Shown here: in pieces, positions 52,055 to 60,388 of the stretch | Position numbering within the stretch: the stretch's first letter is position 1 | How the letters are laid out: each line of letters starts with the position of its first letter | NCBI GenBank assembly: GCA_963728145.1 | Contig: CAVSJA010000003.1 | Coordinates: 186,001-250,000, forward strand | Direction of reading: 5' to 3' | Source: CAVSJA01 sp963728145 | GTDB lineage: Bacteria; Bacteroidota; Bacteroidia; Chitinophagales; Chitinophagaceae | Length of the DNA stretch: 64,000 bases | Translations under genes and position numbers: made by a program | The notes under the pieces: generated by a model | What the model saw: only the letters and a program-made list of their open reading frames with translations | Database searches by the model: none | What the model was told of the DNA's origin: nothing

Positions 52055-53266
52055 ATGACAAAAAACTTTGACATGCGGTTGAAAGCATTGCAAAGGGCGC
52101 AGGAAGATTTACTGGAACGAAAGAATTTCAAGGTTGAAGAAACCAATGGAATTTATTCCCGGTATAAATATCCTGTACTCACTGCGGCGCATGTGCCCTT
52201 ATTCTGGCGCTACGACCTGAATAAGGTAACCAACCCTTATTTGATCGAACGTTACGGGATCAATGCGGTATTCAATTCCGGTGCGATCAAACTGAATAAC
52301 AAATATCTTTTGGTCGCAAGAGTTGAAGGCGTTGACAGGAAATCCTTTTTTGCAATTGCGGAAAGTCCGAATGGCATCGACAATTTCCACTTCTGGGATT
52401 ACCCGGTTCAATTGCCGCAAACTTCAATCCCGGATACCAATGTGTACGATATGCGTCTCGTACGCCATGAAGACGGATGGATCTATGGATTGTTTTGTAC
52501 AGAGCGAAGAGACAGTAAGGCCGCTCCGGATGATCAGTCAGCTGCCATTGCACAATGTGGTATTGTAAGAACAAAGGATTTATTGAAATGGGAAAGATTG
52601 GCTGATCTAAAAACAAAGTCTCCGCAGCAAAGGAATGTTGTGTTACATCCTGAATTCGTGGACGGTAAATATGCTTTCTACACCCGGCCTCAGGATGGAT
52701 TTATCACAACAGGAAAAGGCGGTGGAATTGGATTTGGCCTCAGTGATAGTATTGAAAACGCGGTGATCATTGATGAGGTCGTGATCGATCCAAAATTGTA
52801 TCACACTGTTTATGAATTGAAGAATGGCCTTGGTCCGGCGCCGATAAAGACTGAACATGGATGGCTTCACCTTGCGCATGGTGTTAGAAATACGGCTGCG
52901 GGTTTGCGTTACACCCTCTACGTATTCATGACCGCATTGGATGACCTGACAAGAGTGATCCACAAACCGACCGGATATTTCATGGCACCAGAAGGTGACG
53001 AAAGAGTAGGAGATGTGTCGAATGTTCTGTTTAGCAATGGATGGATTGTAGATGAGGATGGAACAGTACTTATTTACTATGCATCTTCGGATACAAGACA
53101 ACATGTAGCAACAACTACCGTCGAGAAGTTGTTAGACTATGTCTTGCATACGCCGGAAGATGGATTGACTTCAGCAGCAACAGTCAGGAATTTATATGCG
53201 ATCATTGAAGGCAACAAGGCAGCTGGTAGGCAAAATGGGCATACGCCTACAAGAGTCAGGATCTAA
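52055..53266 (+). CDS. GH130 glycoside phosphorylase (4-O-beta-mannosylglucose phosphorylase-like)
   Basis: This 403-residue cytoplasmic enzyme has the GH130 five-bladed propeller pattern: VPLFWRYDLNKVTNPYLIER, RYGINAVFNSGAIKLNNKY, PDTNVYDMRLVRHEDGW (the Asp of YDMRL is the likely proton donor), IEDGWLH-like TEHGWLHLAHGVRN, and the final VEKLLDYVLHTPEDGL. Subfamily 1 enzymes split 4-O-beta-D-mannosyl-D-glucose with phosphate into mannose 1-phosphate and glucose. The next gene encodes a cellobiose 2-epimerase-like protein that would make this substrate from mannobiose, which strongly supports the assignment. A symporter gene precedes it by 38 bases. Confidence 0.92.
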   Translation: MTKNFDMRLKALQRAQEDLLERKNFKVEETNGIYSRYKYPVLTAAHVPLFWRYDLNKVTNPYLIERYGINAVFNSGAIKLNNKYLLVARVEGVDRKSFFAIAESPNGIDNFHFWDYPVQLPQTSIPDTNVYDMRLVRHEDGWIYGLFCTERRDSKAAPDDQSAAIAQCGIVRTKDLLKWERLADLKTKSPQQRNVVLHPEFVDGKYAFYTRPQDGFITTGKGGGIGFGLSDSIENAVIIDEVVIDPKLYHTVYELKNGLGPAPIKTEHGWLHLAHGVRNTAAGLRYTLYVFMTALDDLTRVIHKPTGYFMAPEGDERVGDVSNVLFSNGWIVDEDGTVLIYYASSDTRQHVATTTVEKLLDYVLHTPEDGLTSAATVRNLYAIIEGNKAAGRQNGHTPTRVRI

Positions 53267-53287
53267 TTATGTCGAAGCTATAATTAT

Positions 53288-53356
53288 TGGTTATTGATTA
53301 TTAACTATTCACTATTCACCATTGACCATTCACCATTCACCATTGACCATTGACCA
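53288..53356. repeat. Seven-base array that changes stepwise from TTATTGA to CCATTCA
   Basis: From 53289 the units run TTATTGA, TTATTAA, CTATTCA, CTATTCA, CCATTGA, CCATTCA and so on with an unbroken seven-base period. The right end (53322-53356) is the first codons of the epimerase gene. Confidence 0.82.
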
Positions 53357-54533
53357 ATATAGAACCGAATTACAGCAAGAGTTGAAAGATATTCTTGATT
53401 ACTGGATAAAAAACACCATTGACGAGATCAATGGTGGATTTGTTGGTAAGATTGATCACGCCGGAAAAGTTTATAATGATGCGCCGAAGGGTGCAGTGTT
53501 GAATAGCAGGATACTCTGGACTTTTTCAGCGGCTTATAATTTAACAAGAGAACCAGTTTATTTGAATCTTGCAGCAAGGGCTTTTCAGTATATCCAGGAT
53601 TATATTGTTGATAAGGAGTATGGCGGAGTTTTTTGGGCAGTTGATCATAAAGGAAGGCCACTTGAAACAGAAAAGGAGATTTATGCATTGTCATTTGCAG
53701 TTTATGGATTGAGCGAATATTTCAAGGCTTCGGGAAATGAATCGTCGAGGAAGCTGGCCGTAATGATCTATGACGATATCTTGAAGTATAGTTATGATAA
53801 AAAGAATGGGGGATATATTGAAGGGTTTTCGAGGGACTGGAAACAAATCCCCGAGCGACGCCTGGGACCTGAGAAAAAATCGATGAACACGCATCTGCAT
53901 CTGTTGGAGGCGTTCAGTAACCTATTGGCGGTCTGGAATGATTCCGAAGTGTTTGAAAAAGTAAAAGAGCTCGTAGCCATTTTCCAGGATCATATTATTT
54001 CTTCGAAAACCAATCACCTTGTTTTGTTCTTTGATGAAGAATGGAATGAAAAGTCGAAGATGATTTCTTATGGGCACGATATTGAAGCAGCCTGGTTGAT
54101 ATTGGAGGCTGCAGAAAAGCTTAAGGATGATCGGTTGGTTGAGAGAGTCAAGGGAACTTCGATCAAGGTCACCAATGCGGCAGCCGAGGGTTTGGACGGA
54201 GATGGTGGTCTCTGGTATGAATATGACGTGGATAAGAAACACATGCTTAAGGAAAAACATTGGTGGCCGCAGTCGGAAGCAATGGTTGGATTTTTTAATG
54301 CCTGGGAAATTTCTAAAGATGAAAAGTATTTGAAGCAATCAGTGAAGACCTGGGATTTTGTAAAAGAACACTTGCTTGATAAAAAATTAGGGGAATGGTA
54401 TTCGGGTTTGAAAGAAGATCTGTCACCAATACCGAATGCAGACAAGGTTGGAATATGGAAATGTCCCTATCATAATGGCAGGGCTTGTATTGAATTGATA
54501 AAAAGAATTAACCATATACTTGAAAAAAAATGA
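53322..54533 (+). CDS. Cellobiose 2-epimerase-like protein (AGE family)
   Basis: This enzyme of about 390-403 residues has an (alpha/alpha)6 barrel of the N-acylglucosamine 2-epimerase superfamily. Signatures are DEINGGFVGKIDHAGKV, GAVLNSRILWTFSAAYN, KKSMNTHLHLLEAFSNL, ISYGHDIEAAWLILEAA (His), and EKHWWPQSEAMVGFFN. Cellobiose 2-epimerases convert the reducing glucose or mannose of a beta-1,4 disaccharide, here presumably mannobiose to mannosylglucose for the adjacent GH130. No ATG precedes the conserved start QYRTELQQEL, so the only initiators are TTG codons at 53322 or 53343, both inside a CCATTGA repeat array. Its stop overlaps the next ATG by four bases. Confidence 0.92.
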   Translation: MTIHHSPLTIDQYRTELQQELKDILDYWIKNTIDEINGGFVGKIDHAGKVYNDAPKGAVLNSRILWTFSAAYNLTREPVYLNLAARAFQYIQDYIVDKEYGGVFWAVDHKGRPLETEKEIYALSFAVYGLSEYFKASGNESSRKLAVMIYDDILKYSYDKKNGGYIEGFSRDWKQIPERRLGPEKKSMNTHLHLLEAFSNLLAVWNDSEVFEKVKELVAIFQDHIISSKTNHLVLFFDEEWNEKSKMISYGHDIEAAWLILEAAEKLKDDRLVERVKGTSIKVTNAAAEGLDGDGGLWYEYDVDKKHMLKEKHWWPQSEAMVGFFNAWEISKDEKYLKQSVKTWDFVKEHLLDKKLGEWYSGLKEDLSPIPNADKVGIWKCPYHNGRACIELIKRINHILEKK

Positions 54534-56272
54534 TCAAGATGAGAAGGAAGTTGGCGATCTGTTTAATGATAGTTCTATCCATTGTGTTGATAGACTCTTG
54601 TGGTAAAAAAGACTGCTGTGCTCAACCTCCGCCGCCACCGCCGCCGCCGCCGGGAGGAGGAAACCCCGTTGATCCGCCGGTTGAGAATACCATTGGATTC
54701 TTTTTGGATAATTGGGCGCCGAAAAATTATACGGTCCCTTCATATATTGATACGCCAAAACCTGCACCGGCTGCAAATGTTTTTGTGACCATTGATGCAT
54801 CAAAGATCATAACAAAAGTTCCTTCATCAGTTTTCGGTCATAACGCGAATATCTGGATGACGCAATTGGTGACGGAACCTCCATTGATGACTCATATCAC
54901 GAATCTGAAACCGAATGTGATTCGATTTCCAGGCGGAAGTATAAGTGATGTATTTTTCTGGAATGCACAACCGAACCAACCTCCTGCTGATGCACCGGCC
55001 AATCTTTTGGATGCAAATGGCGCTTCAAGTCCGGCTGGATACTGGTTTGGTAAAAACAATGATTTTTGGACTCTTTCGGTAGATAATTATTACAACATGC
55101 TTCAGCAAACCGGCAACCAGGGAATGATAACGGTGAATTATGGCTATGCCCGATACGGTACAGGCACGAATCCGGTTGCACAAGCTGCGCATCTTGCGGC
55201 TGATTGGGTTCGTTATGATAATGGAAGAACAAAATACTGGGAGATCGGAAACGAATGTAATGGTACATGGGAAGCAGGATATCGTATCAATACTGCAACT
55301 AACCAGGATGGACAGCCCAATATTGTTACCGGTGCCTTATACGGGCAACACGTGAAAGTATTTATTGATTCAATGAAGAAAGCTGCCCAGGAGATCAATA
55401 AAACAATTTATATCGGCGTATACCTCTTGGAAAAACAACCAGAAGGATGGCAAACTCCTACCGATCAAAGTTGGAATACCGGCGTGTTAAATCAAAGTGC
55501 GAATAAAGCGGATTATTATGTCATCCATAGTTATTATACTCCATATCAAACAAACGCGGGTGCAGATTTAATACTATCGACTGCAAGTGACGTGACAACT
55601 GCAATGGTTAATTATTATAAGCAAAGTCTGACCAATGCTGGCGCTACGATAAAACCCATTGCTCTCAACGAATGGAATATTACTTCGCAGGGATCGATGC
55701 AACAGGTTTCTTTTGTGAATGGAATTCATTCCGCAATTCTTCTGGGCGAGAGTTTGAAGAATAAATACGGGATGACTGCTCGATGGGATCTGGCTAATGG
55801 ATGGTCGAATGGAAATGATCATGGGCTATTTAATAATGGCGATGAACCTGGAGTAGTAAAATGGAATCCCCGTCCTTCTTTTTATTATATGTATTATTTC
55901 CAAAAAATGCTTGGCGACCGGTTATTGACCAGTTCTGTAACCGGCAACAACGTTCTTTCGTATGCTTCTTCCTTTAGTTCAGGTGAAAAAGGAATAGTAC
56001 TCGTAAATAAGGGCAATACTTCACAGATCGCATTAGTAAGTTTGGAAAACGCAACAGCTGGACAACGGTTTTATTGGTATCTCCTAACAGGTGGTACTGA
56101 TAATGGAGAATTCTCAAGAAAACTGTTTGTAAATGGGAGAGGACCGACAGAGCCATCCGGCGGACCGTCCGCGGATTATAGTAGTTTGAAACCTTATTCC
56201 GCGATGACAAGTGGAGGAATTAAAGTTTCATTGCCTGCAAGGTCTGTTGCATATTTGGTGATAGATAAATAA
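54530..56272 (+). CDS. Clan GH-A glycoside hydrolase lipoprotein with polyproline linker
   Basis: The protein has 580 residues. The lipobox cysteine is near residue 24 (VLIDSC), followed by CGKKDCCAQ and a run of nine prolines and three glycines (about 33-44). The catalytic part has NVIRFPGGSISDVFFWN, WEIGNECNGTWE (acid/base E about 242) and KPIALNEWNITSQG (nucleophile E about 381), the layout of clan GH-A enzymes of the GH51/GH44/GH39 type. The family could not be fixed. In this locus it would be a surface endo- or exo-acting enzyme on mannan or a side chain. It overlaps the epimerase gene by four bases and precedes GH9 by three bases. Confidence 0.8.
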   Translation: MIKMRRKLAICLMIVLSIVLIDSCGKKDCCAQPPPPPPPPPGGGNPVDPPVENTIGFFLDNWAPKNYTVPSYIDTPKPAPAANVFVTIDASKIITKVPSSVFGHNANIWMTQLVTEPPLMTHITNLKPNVIRFPGGSISDVFFWNAQPNQPPADAPANLLDANGASSPAGYWFGKNNDFWTLSVDNYYNMLQQTGNQGMITVNYGYARYGTGTNPVAQAAHLAADWVRYDNGRTKYWEIGNECNGTWEAGYRINTATNQDGQPNIVTGALYGQHVKVFIDSMKKAAQEINKTIYIGVYLLEKQPEGWQTPTDQSWNTGVLNQSANKADYYVIHSYYTPYQTNAGADLILSTASDVTTAMVNYYKQSLTNAGATIKPIALNEWNITSQGSMQQVSFVNGIHSAILLGESLKNKYGMTARWDLANGWSNGNDHGLFNNGDEPGVVKWNPRPSFYYMYYFQKMLGDRLLTSSVTGNNVLSYASSFSSGEKGIVLVNKGNTSQIALVSLENATAGQRFYWYLLTGGTDNGEFSRKLFVNGRGPTEPSGGPSADYSSLKPYSAMTSGGIKVSLPARSVAYLVIDK

Positions 56273-56275
56273 TCT

Positions 56276-58015
56276 ATGAGAAGGATTCTGCTGTTCTTGT
56301 TGTTTCCAATAATCGGACATGCTCAACTCAGTGACCGGATTAAACTAAACCAGGTTGGGTTCTATCACAATGGGCCAAAGTTGGCTGTAATTACCGGGGA
56401 AGTACAAGTCGATAGTTTTTATGTCACTTCAGCCGATTTAAAAGATACTTTGTTTAGGGGTTTATTGGGACCCTCACGCCAATCTGCCTATTCAAAAACT
56501 ACAACTCGTCTTGCAGATTTTTCAAAGCTTGATAGGAAGCGTGCGTGTGTTCTGGTTGTTCCAACAGTTGGATATTCCTATCCATTTAGAATTAAAGATG
56601 GAATTTTCTGGAACACGGGTATTGCCACATTGAAAGGTTTTTATTATCAGCGTGTGTCGATGCCATTGGATGAAAAATATGCAGAAAAATGGCATCGACT
56701 TGCCGGTCACCCGGATACTGCTGTTTTTATACATCCTTCCGCAGCATCGGATCAGCGCCCGGCAGGAACGATCATTTCTTCAGCCTATGGTTGGTATGAT
56801 GCCGGCGATTACAATAAGTACATTGTAAATTCAGGGATAACGATGGGAACACTCCTTTCTGCATACGAAGATTTCCCAAAATATTTCGATCTATTAAAAA
56901 CGAATATTCCGGAAAGCGGTAACAGCGTGCCAGATATTCTAGATGAAGTATTATACAATTTAAGATGGATGCTCACCATGCAGGATCCATTTGATGGTGG
57001 TGTATATAATAAATGTACAAATGCAAATTTTGATGGAATGGTAATGCCAGGTGTAACGAAGGAAGCGCGTTATGTTGTTCAAAAAGGTACAGCGGCAACA
57101 TTGGATTTCGCCGCGGTGATGGCGCAGGCTGCAAGGATCTTCAAAAAATTCTCAAAGCAATTACCTAAACTATCCGATAGCTGTTTGAATGCGGCAGTTA
57201 AGGCCTGGGAGTGGGCGGAGAAAAATCCAGCGCTTCGTTATGACCAGAATGAAATAAACAAAAAATTCAAACCAGTGATCAACACTGGTGGTTATGGCGA
57301 TTGGAATTTCAAAGACGAGTGGTTCTGGGCTGCAGCCGAAATGTATTCGACCACTAACGAAAACAAATACTTACAAATAATCAAGGAACGAATTGCCGAC
57401 CCTGTTTCATTACCGGCCTGGCCGAATGTCGGAATGCTTGGATATTATACCTTAATACGTTTGAACAATATTTTCCCAAAAACGATTCAGGCAGAATTTG
57501 CGTCATTGAAGGATTCGGTGATCAGGATGGCAAATAATTATCTTGCAAAATCAGAATCGAATGCATTCGCAACGGTAATGGGACAATCTGCCCGCGATTA
57601 TAATTGGGGAGGTAATTCAAACGCGGCCAACCAGGGGATCTTATTGATACGGGCTTACCTGCTTACAAATGACAGAAAATATGTGAATGGAGCAATTTCG
57701 AATTTGGATTATATCTTAGGAAGAAATGCAACGGGCTATTCATTTATTACCGGTATTGGCAGCAAAACGCCCATGCATCCGCATCATCGCCAATCGGAAG
57801 CAGATGGTATTGTTGAGCCGGTGCCGGGATTATTGGTTGGTGGTCCCAACGTCGCCATGCAGGATCGATGCAATTATCTATTTAAGGAAATTGAAACAGC
57901 CTTTGTGGACGATGTTTGTTCCTATGCATCCAATGAAATTGCGATAAACTGGAATGCGCCGATTGTTTATTTGGCCAATGCGCTTGAAGCAATTATGCGA
58001 ACTCATAGAAAATAA
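56276..58015 (+). CDS. GH9 family glycoside hydrolase (endoglucanase type)
   Basis: This 579-residue protein has a signal peptide (LLFLLFPIIGHAQ) and an N-terminal Ig-like CelD_N domain (LNQVGFYHNGPKLAVITGE). The (alpha/alpha)6 barrel from about residue 100 carries SAYGWYDAGDYNKYIVNSG (catalytic Asp residues about 175 and 178), TPMHPHHRQSEADG, and CSYASNEIAINWNAPIVYLA (proton donor E about 554). GH9 enzymes cleave beta-1,4-glucans and glucomannan by inversion. Its presence beside GH26 suggests that the glycan contains glucose as well as mannose. It follows the GH-A lipoprotein by three bases, so both belong to one operon. Confidence 0.93.
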   Translation: MRRILLFLLFPIIGHAQLSDRIKLNQVGFYHNGPKLAVITGEVQVDSFYVTSADLKDTLFRGLLGPSRQSAYSKTTTRLADFSKLDRKRACVLVVPTVGYSYPFRIKDGIFWNTGIATLKGFYYQRVSMPLDEKYAEKWHRLAGHPDTAVFIHPSAASDQRPAGTIISSAYGWYDAGDYNKYIVNSGITMGTLLSAYEDFPKYFDLLKTNIPESGNSVPDILDEVLYNLRWMLTMQDPFDGGVYNKCTNANFDGMVMPGVTKEARYVVQKGTAATLDFAAVMAQAARIFKKFSKQLPKLSDSCLNAAVKAWEWAEKNPALRYDQNEINKKFKPVINTGGYGDWNFKDEWFWAAAEMYSTTNENKYLQIIKERIADPVSLPAWPNVGMLGYYTLIRLNNIFPKTIQAEFASLKDSVIRMANNYLAKSESNAFATVMGQSARDYNWGGNSNAANQGILLIRAYLLTNDRKYVNGAISNLDYILGRNATGYSFITGIGSKTPMHPHHRQSEADGIVEPVPGLLVGGPNVAMQDRCNYLFKEIETAFVDDVCSYASNEIAINWNAPIVYLANALEAIMRTHRK

Positions 58016-58043
58016 ACCAAGATTAAATAGGTAATTTGAGGGA

Positions 58044-59174
58044 ATGATTAAATCAGTAAAAATTCAAGTCTGGAATCTGAATTATCTCTTAGTACTCTTT
58101 GTATTATTAAATCTTAATTGTACTTCCGGCAAATCCACCGCAAGTTCGCTGGTTAAATTAAATGCAAGGGACCTCTATCCATATGGTCGTACTTATATGA
58201 GCAAGGCCGACGAACTGGGTCTCATCAGCTCAGCAGCCCATTTCGGTTTTCGTTTTGAAGGAAAGGAATGCAATGTTTATGCATCTGTACCAAACTGGCT
58301 GGATCATAATTATCTCCAATACGAGATCGATGGTATTTATCAGAAAAGAATAAGGATTAGCAAACGAGATAGAAATCCAATCGTTTTAGTTGCCGACAAA
58401 GAAGGAAGACATACAGTATGGATCTATAAAGCGACCGAAGCCAATACGGGAGATATTTTCATATGGAGAATCAGTGGAAAAAATTTGCAAGCAATTAAGC
58501 CACCCGATGCTCCACTAATAGAATTCATCGGTAACAGCATTACTTGTGGCGCAGCTGCTGATCCATCTGAAGTTCCCTGCGGAACGGGAGTCTACCACGA
58601 TCAGCATAATGCTTACATGGCATATGGTCCAAGGGTCGCAAGAACATTGAACACGAATTTTATTCTAAGCAGTGTAAGTGGAATCGGAATTTACCGCAAC
58701 TGGAATAGCGACGGACCAGCAATGCCACAGGTGTATGAGAAAACCGCCTTGCACGCAGAAACTACTGGCATGTGGGACTTCAATCGTTATAAACCAAAAA
58801 TTGTTAGCATAGCCTTAGGCACAAATGACCTGAGCAACGGAGATGGGAAAAAACCAAGACAGCCATTCGATAGTATTCAATTCGTAAATAATTATATCAA
58901 GTTCCTTCAACTGGTAAGATCAAAATACCCGCAGGCAAAAATCGCGCTACTTAGTAGTCCGATGATGAATGGAAATAGAAGAGAGTTATTGCAGAATTGC
59001 TTAAGGGCAATCAAACTATCGGCTGATGTCCTATGGGGAAAGGAAGCTAAGATTGAAACTTATTTTTTTAAACCAATGCAGGCAAGAGGCTGTACCGGTC
59101 ATCCAAATGTTGAAGACCATGCGATAATTGCTGAAGAATTAATTCCATTTTTTAGAAACTTATTGAAAGACTGA
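58044..59174 (+). CDS. CE2-like SGNH carbohydrate esterase
   Basis: The protein has 376 residues. The N-terminal region has a hydrophobic segment (LLVLFVLLNLNC, possible lipobox). A CE2-type beta-sandwich follows (about 40-145), then an SGNH hydrolase domain with the nucleophile Ser about 165 in FIGNSITCGAA, ALGTNDLSNG (block III Asn) and HPNVEDHAIIAEEL (His about 353, the final CE2-like dyad). CE2 enzymes remove acetyl groups from mannan, glucomannan and xylan. With GH26 and GH9 next to it, a deacetylase for acetylated glucomannan is likely. The GH26 gene starts two bases after its stop. Confidence 0.88.
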   Translation: MIKSVKIQVWNLNYLLVLFVLLNLNCTSGKSTASSLVKLNARDLYPYGRTYMSKADELGLISSAAHFGFRFEGKECNVYASVPNWLDHNYLQYEIDGIYQKRIRISKRDRNPIVLVADKEGRHTVWIYKATEANTGDIFIWRISGKNLQAIKPPDAPLIEFIGNSITCGAAADPSEVPCGTGVYHDQHNAYMAYGPRVARTLNTNFILSSVSGIGIYRNWNSDGPAMPQVYEKTALHAETTGMWDFNRYKPKIVSIALGTNDLSNGDGKKPRQPFDSIQFVNNYIKFLQLVRSKYPQAKIALLSSPMMNGNRRELLQNCLRAIKLSADVLWGKEAKIETYFFKPMQARGCTGHPNVEDHAIIAEELIPFFRNLLKD

Positions 59175-59176
59175 CT

Positions 59177-60286
59177 ATGAAAAAAATATTCATTTTTCTT
59201 TTGTTTCCAACACTTGCATTCGCGCAAAAGAAAGAATTGATTGATGCAAAAGCAACTAAGGAGACAAAGGCACTATACAGCAATCTCCATAAGCTATCAG
59301 AGAAGCATACCTTATTCGGTCACCAACATGCAACTGAATATGGACATGGTTGGGAAGGTGAAGCAGATCGTTCCGATGTAAAATCAGTTACAGGAAGTCA
59401 TCCTGCAGTGATCGGTGTGGATTTTCTTGGATTCACCGAAGGAACAGCGGATCAGATCCAGCGAACAAAAGATGCACTTAAGAAAAATGTTGAAGCAACT
59501 TACAACAGGGGAGGAGTAACCACTGTTGCCTGGCATTTCTCAAATCCAGTGTCTGGTGGCCGGTTCTATTGGGTGGATACGGTTTCGAAACCTGCTGTCA
59601 AATACATTATTCCTGGTGGCGAAGCGCACCAAAAGTATAAGGATATATTAAAAGGAATTGGGAATTGGACAAATAGTTTGCGCGGAGCAGATGGAAAAAA
59701 AGTTCCATTGATCTTCCGGCCCTATCATGAATTTGATGGTGATTGGTTCTGGTGGGGACGTGCGCATTGTACTCGTGAAGAATTTATTTCATTATGGAAA
59801 TTCACTGTTGGTTATTTAAGAGATAGTCTCAACGTCCACAATTTCATCTATGCATTTTCCCCTGATAATAAATTCAACACCGAAGCCGAATTTCTCGATC
59901 GTTATCCCGGTGACGAATGGGTAGATATGGTTGGCATGGACAATTATGGAGATATGGGAAGAGATGGTCGTTACAATGTTGATGCAGCGATCAAAAAATT
60001 AAGGATTGTCAGCGATTATGCAATCAAGGCCGGAAAGCTTGCTGCATTTACCGAAACTGGTCTCGAATCTATTCCTAATACCGAATGGTGGACGGGTACT
60101 TTGTTGAAAGTAATGAAGACGGGTAATATGCGAATTTCTTATGTATTGGTATGGAGAAATGATAAGAATAGTCCGACACATTACTACGCGCCCTTCCCGG
60201 GCCATAGTTCTATTCCTGATTTTATGAAATTTTATGCGGATGAGTACACGCTGTTTGAGAAGGATCTTAATAAGATATATCAGTGA
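59177..60286 (+). CDS. GH26 endo-beta-1,4-mannanase
   Basis: This 369-residue protein has a signal peptide (FIFLLFPTLAFA) and the GH26 pattern: LFGHQHATEYGHGWEG, PAVIGVDFLGF, the catalytic acid/base E185 in PYHEFDGDWFWWG, the VDMVGMDNYGDMG strand and the nucleophile E293 in LAAFTETGLESIPN. GH26 enzymes cleave internal beta-1,4-mannosidic bonds, with or without glucose neighbours. It lacks extra binding modules, and the N-terminus has no lipobox cysteine, so it may be periplasmic. It is the last gene of the tightly spaced 54530-60286 block and of the locus. Confidence 0.95.
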   Translation: MKKIFIFLLFPTLAFAQKKELIDAKATKETKALYSNLHKLSEKHTLFGHQHATEYGHGWEGEADRSDVKSVTGSHPAVIGVDFLGFTEGTADQIQRTKDALKKNVEATYNRGGVTTVAWHFSNPVSGGRFYWVDTVSKPAVKYIIPGGEAHQKYKDILKGIGNWTNSLRGADGKKVPLIFRPYHEFDGDWFWWGRAHCTREEFISLWKFTVGYLRDSLNVHNFIYAFSPDNKFNTEAEFLDRYPGDEWVDMVGMDNYGDMGRDGRYNVDAAIKKLRIVSDYAIKAGKLAAFTETGLESIPNTEWWTGTLLKVMKTGNMRISYVLVWRNDKNSPTHYYAPFPGHSSIPDFMKFYADEYTLFEKDLNKIYQ

Positions 60287-60303
60287 CGTAATGCAAGGTT
60301 TTG

Positions 60304-60363
60304 AACAGAAGAACAAAAGAACAGAGGAACAGAGGAACAGCGGAACAATAGAATAGTGGAACA
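60304..60363. repeat. Eight-base GGAACAGA array, single arm
   Basis: About seven GAACAGAA/GGAACAGA/GGAACAGC units lie between two convergent genes. Unlike most arrays between convergent genes, no complementary arm follows within 60364-60388. Confidence 0.75.
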
Positions 60364-60388
60364 GGATATCACGACAGTATCGTCTTGA

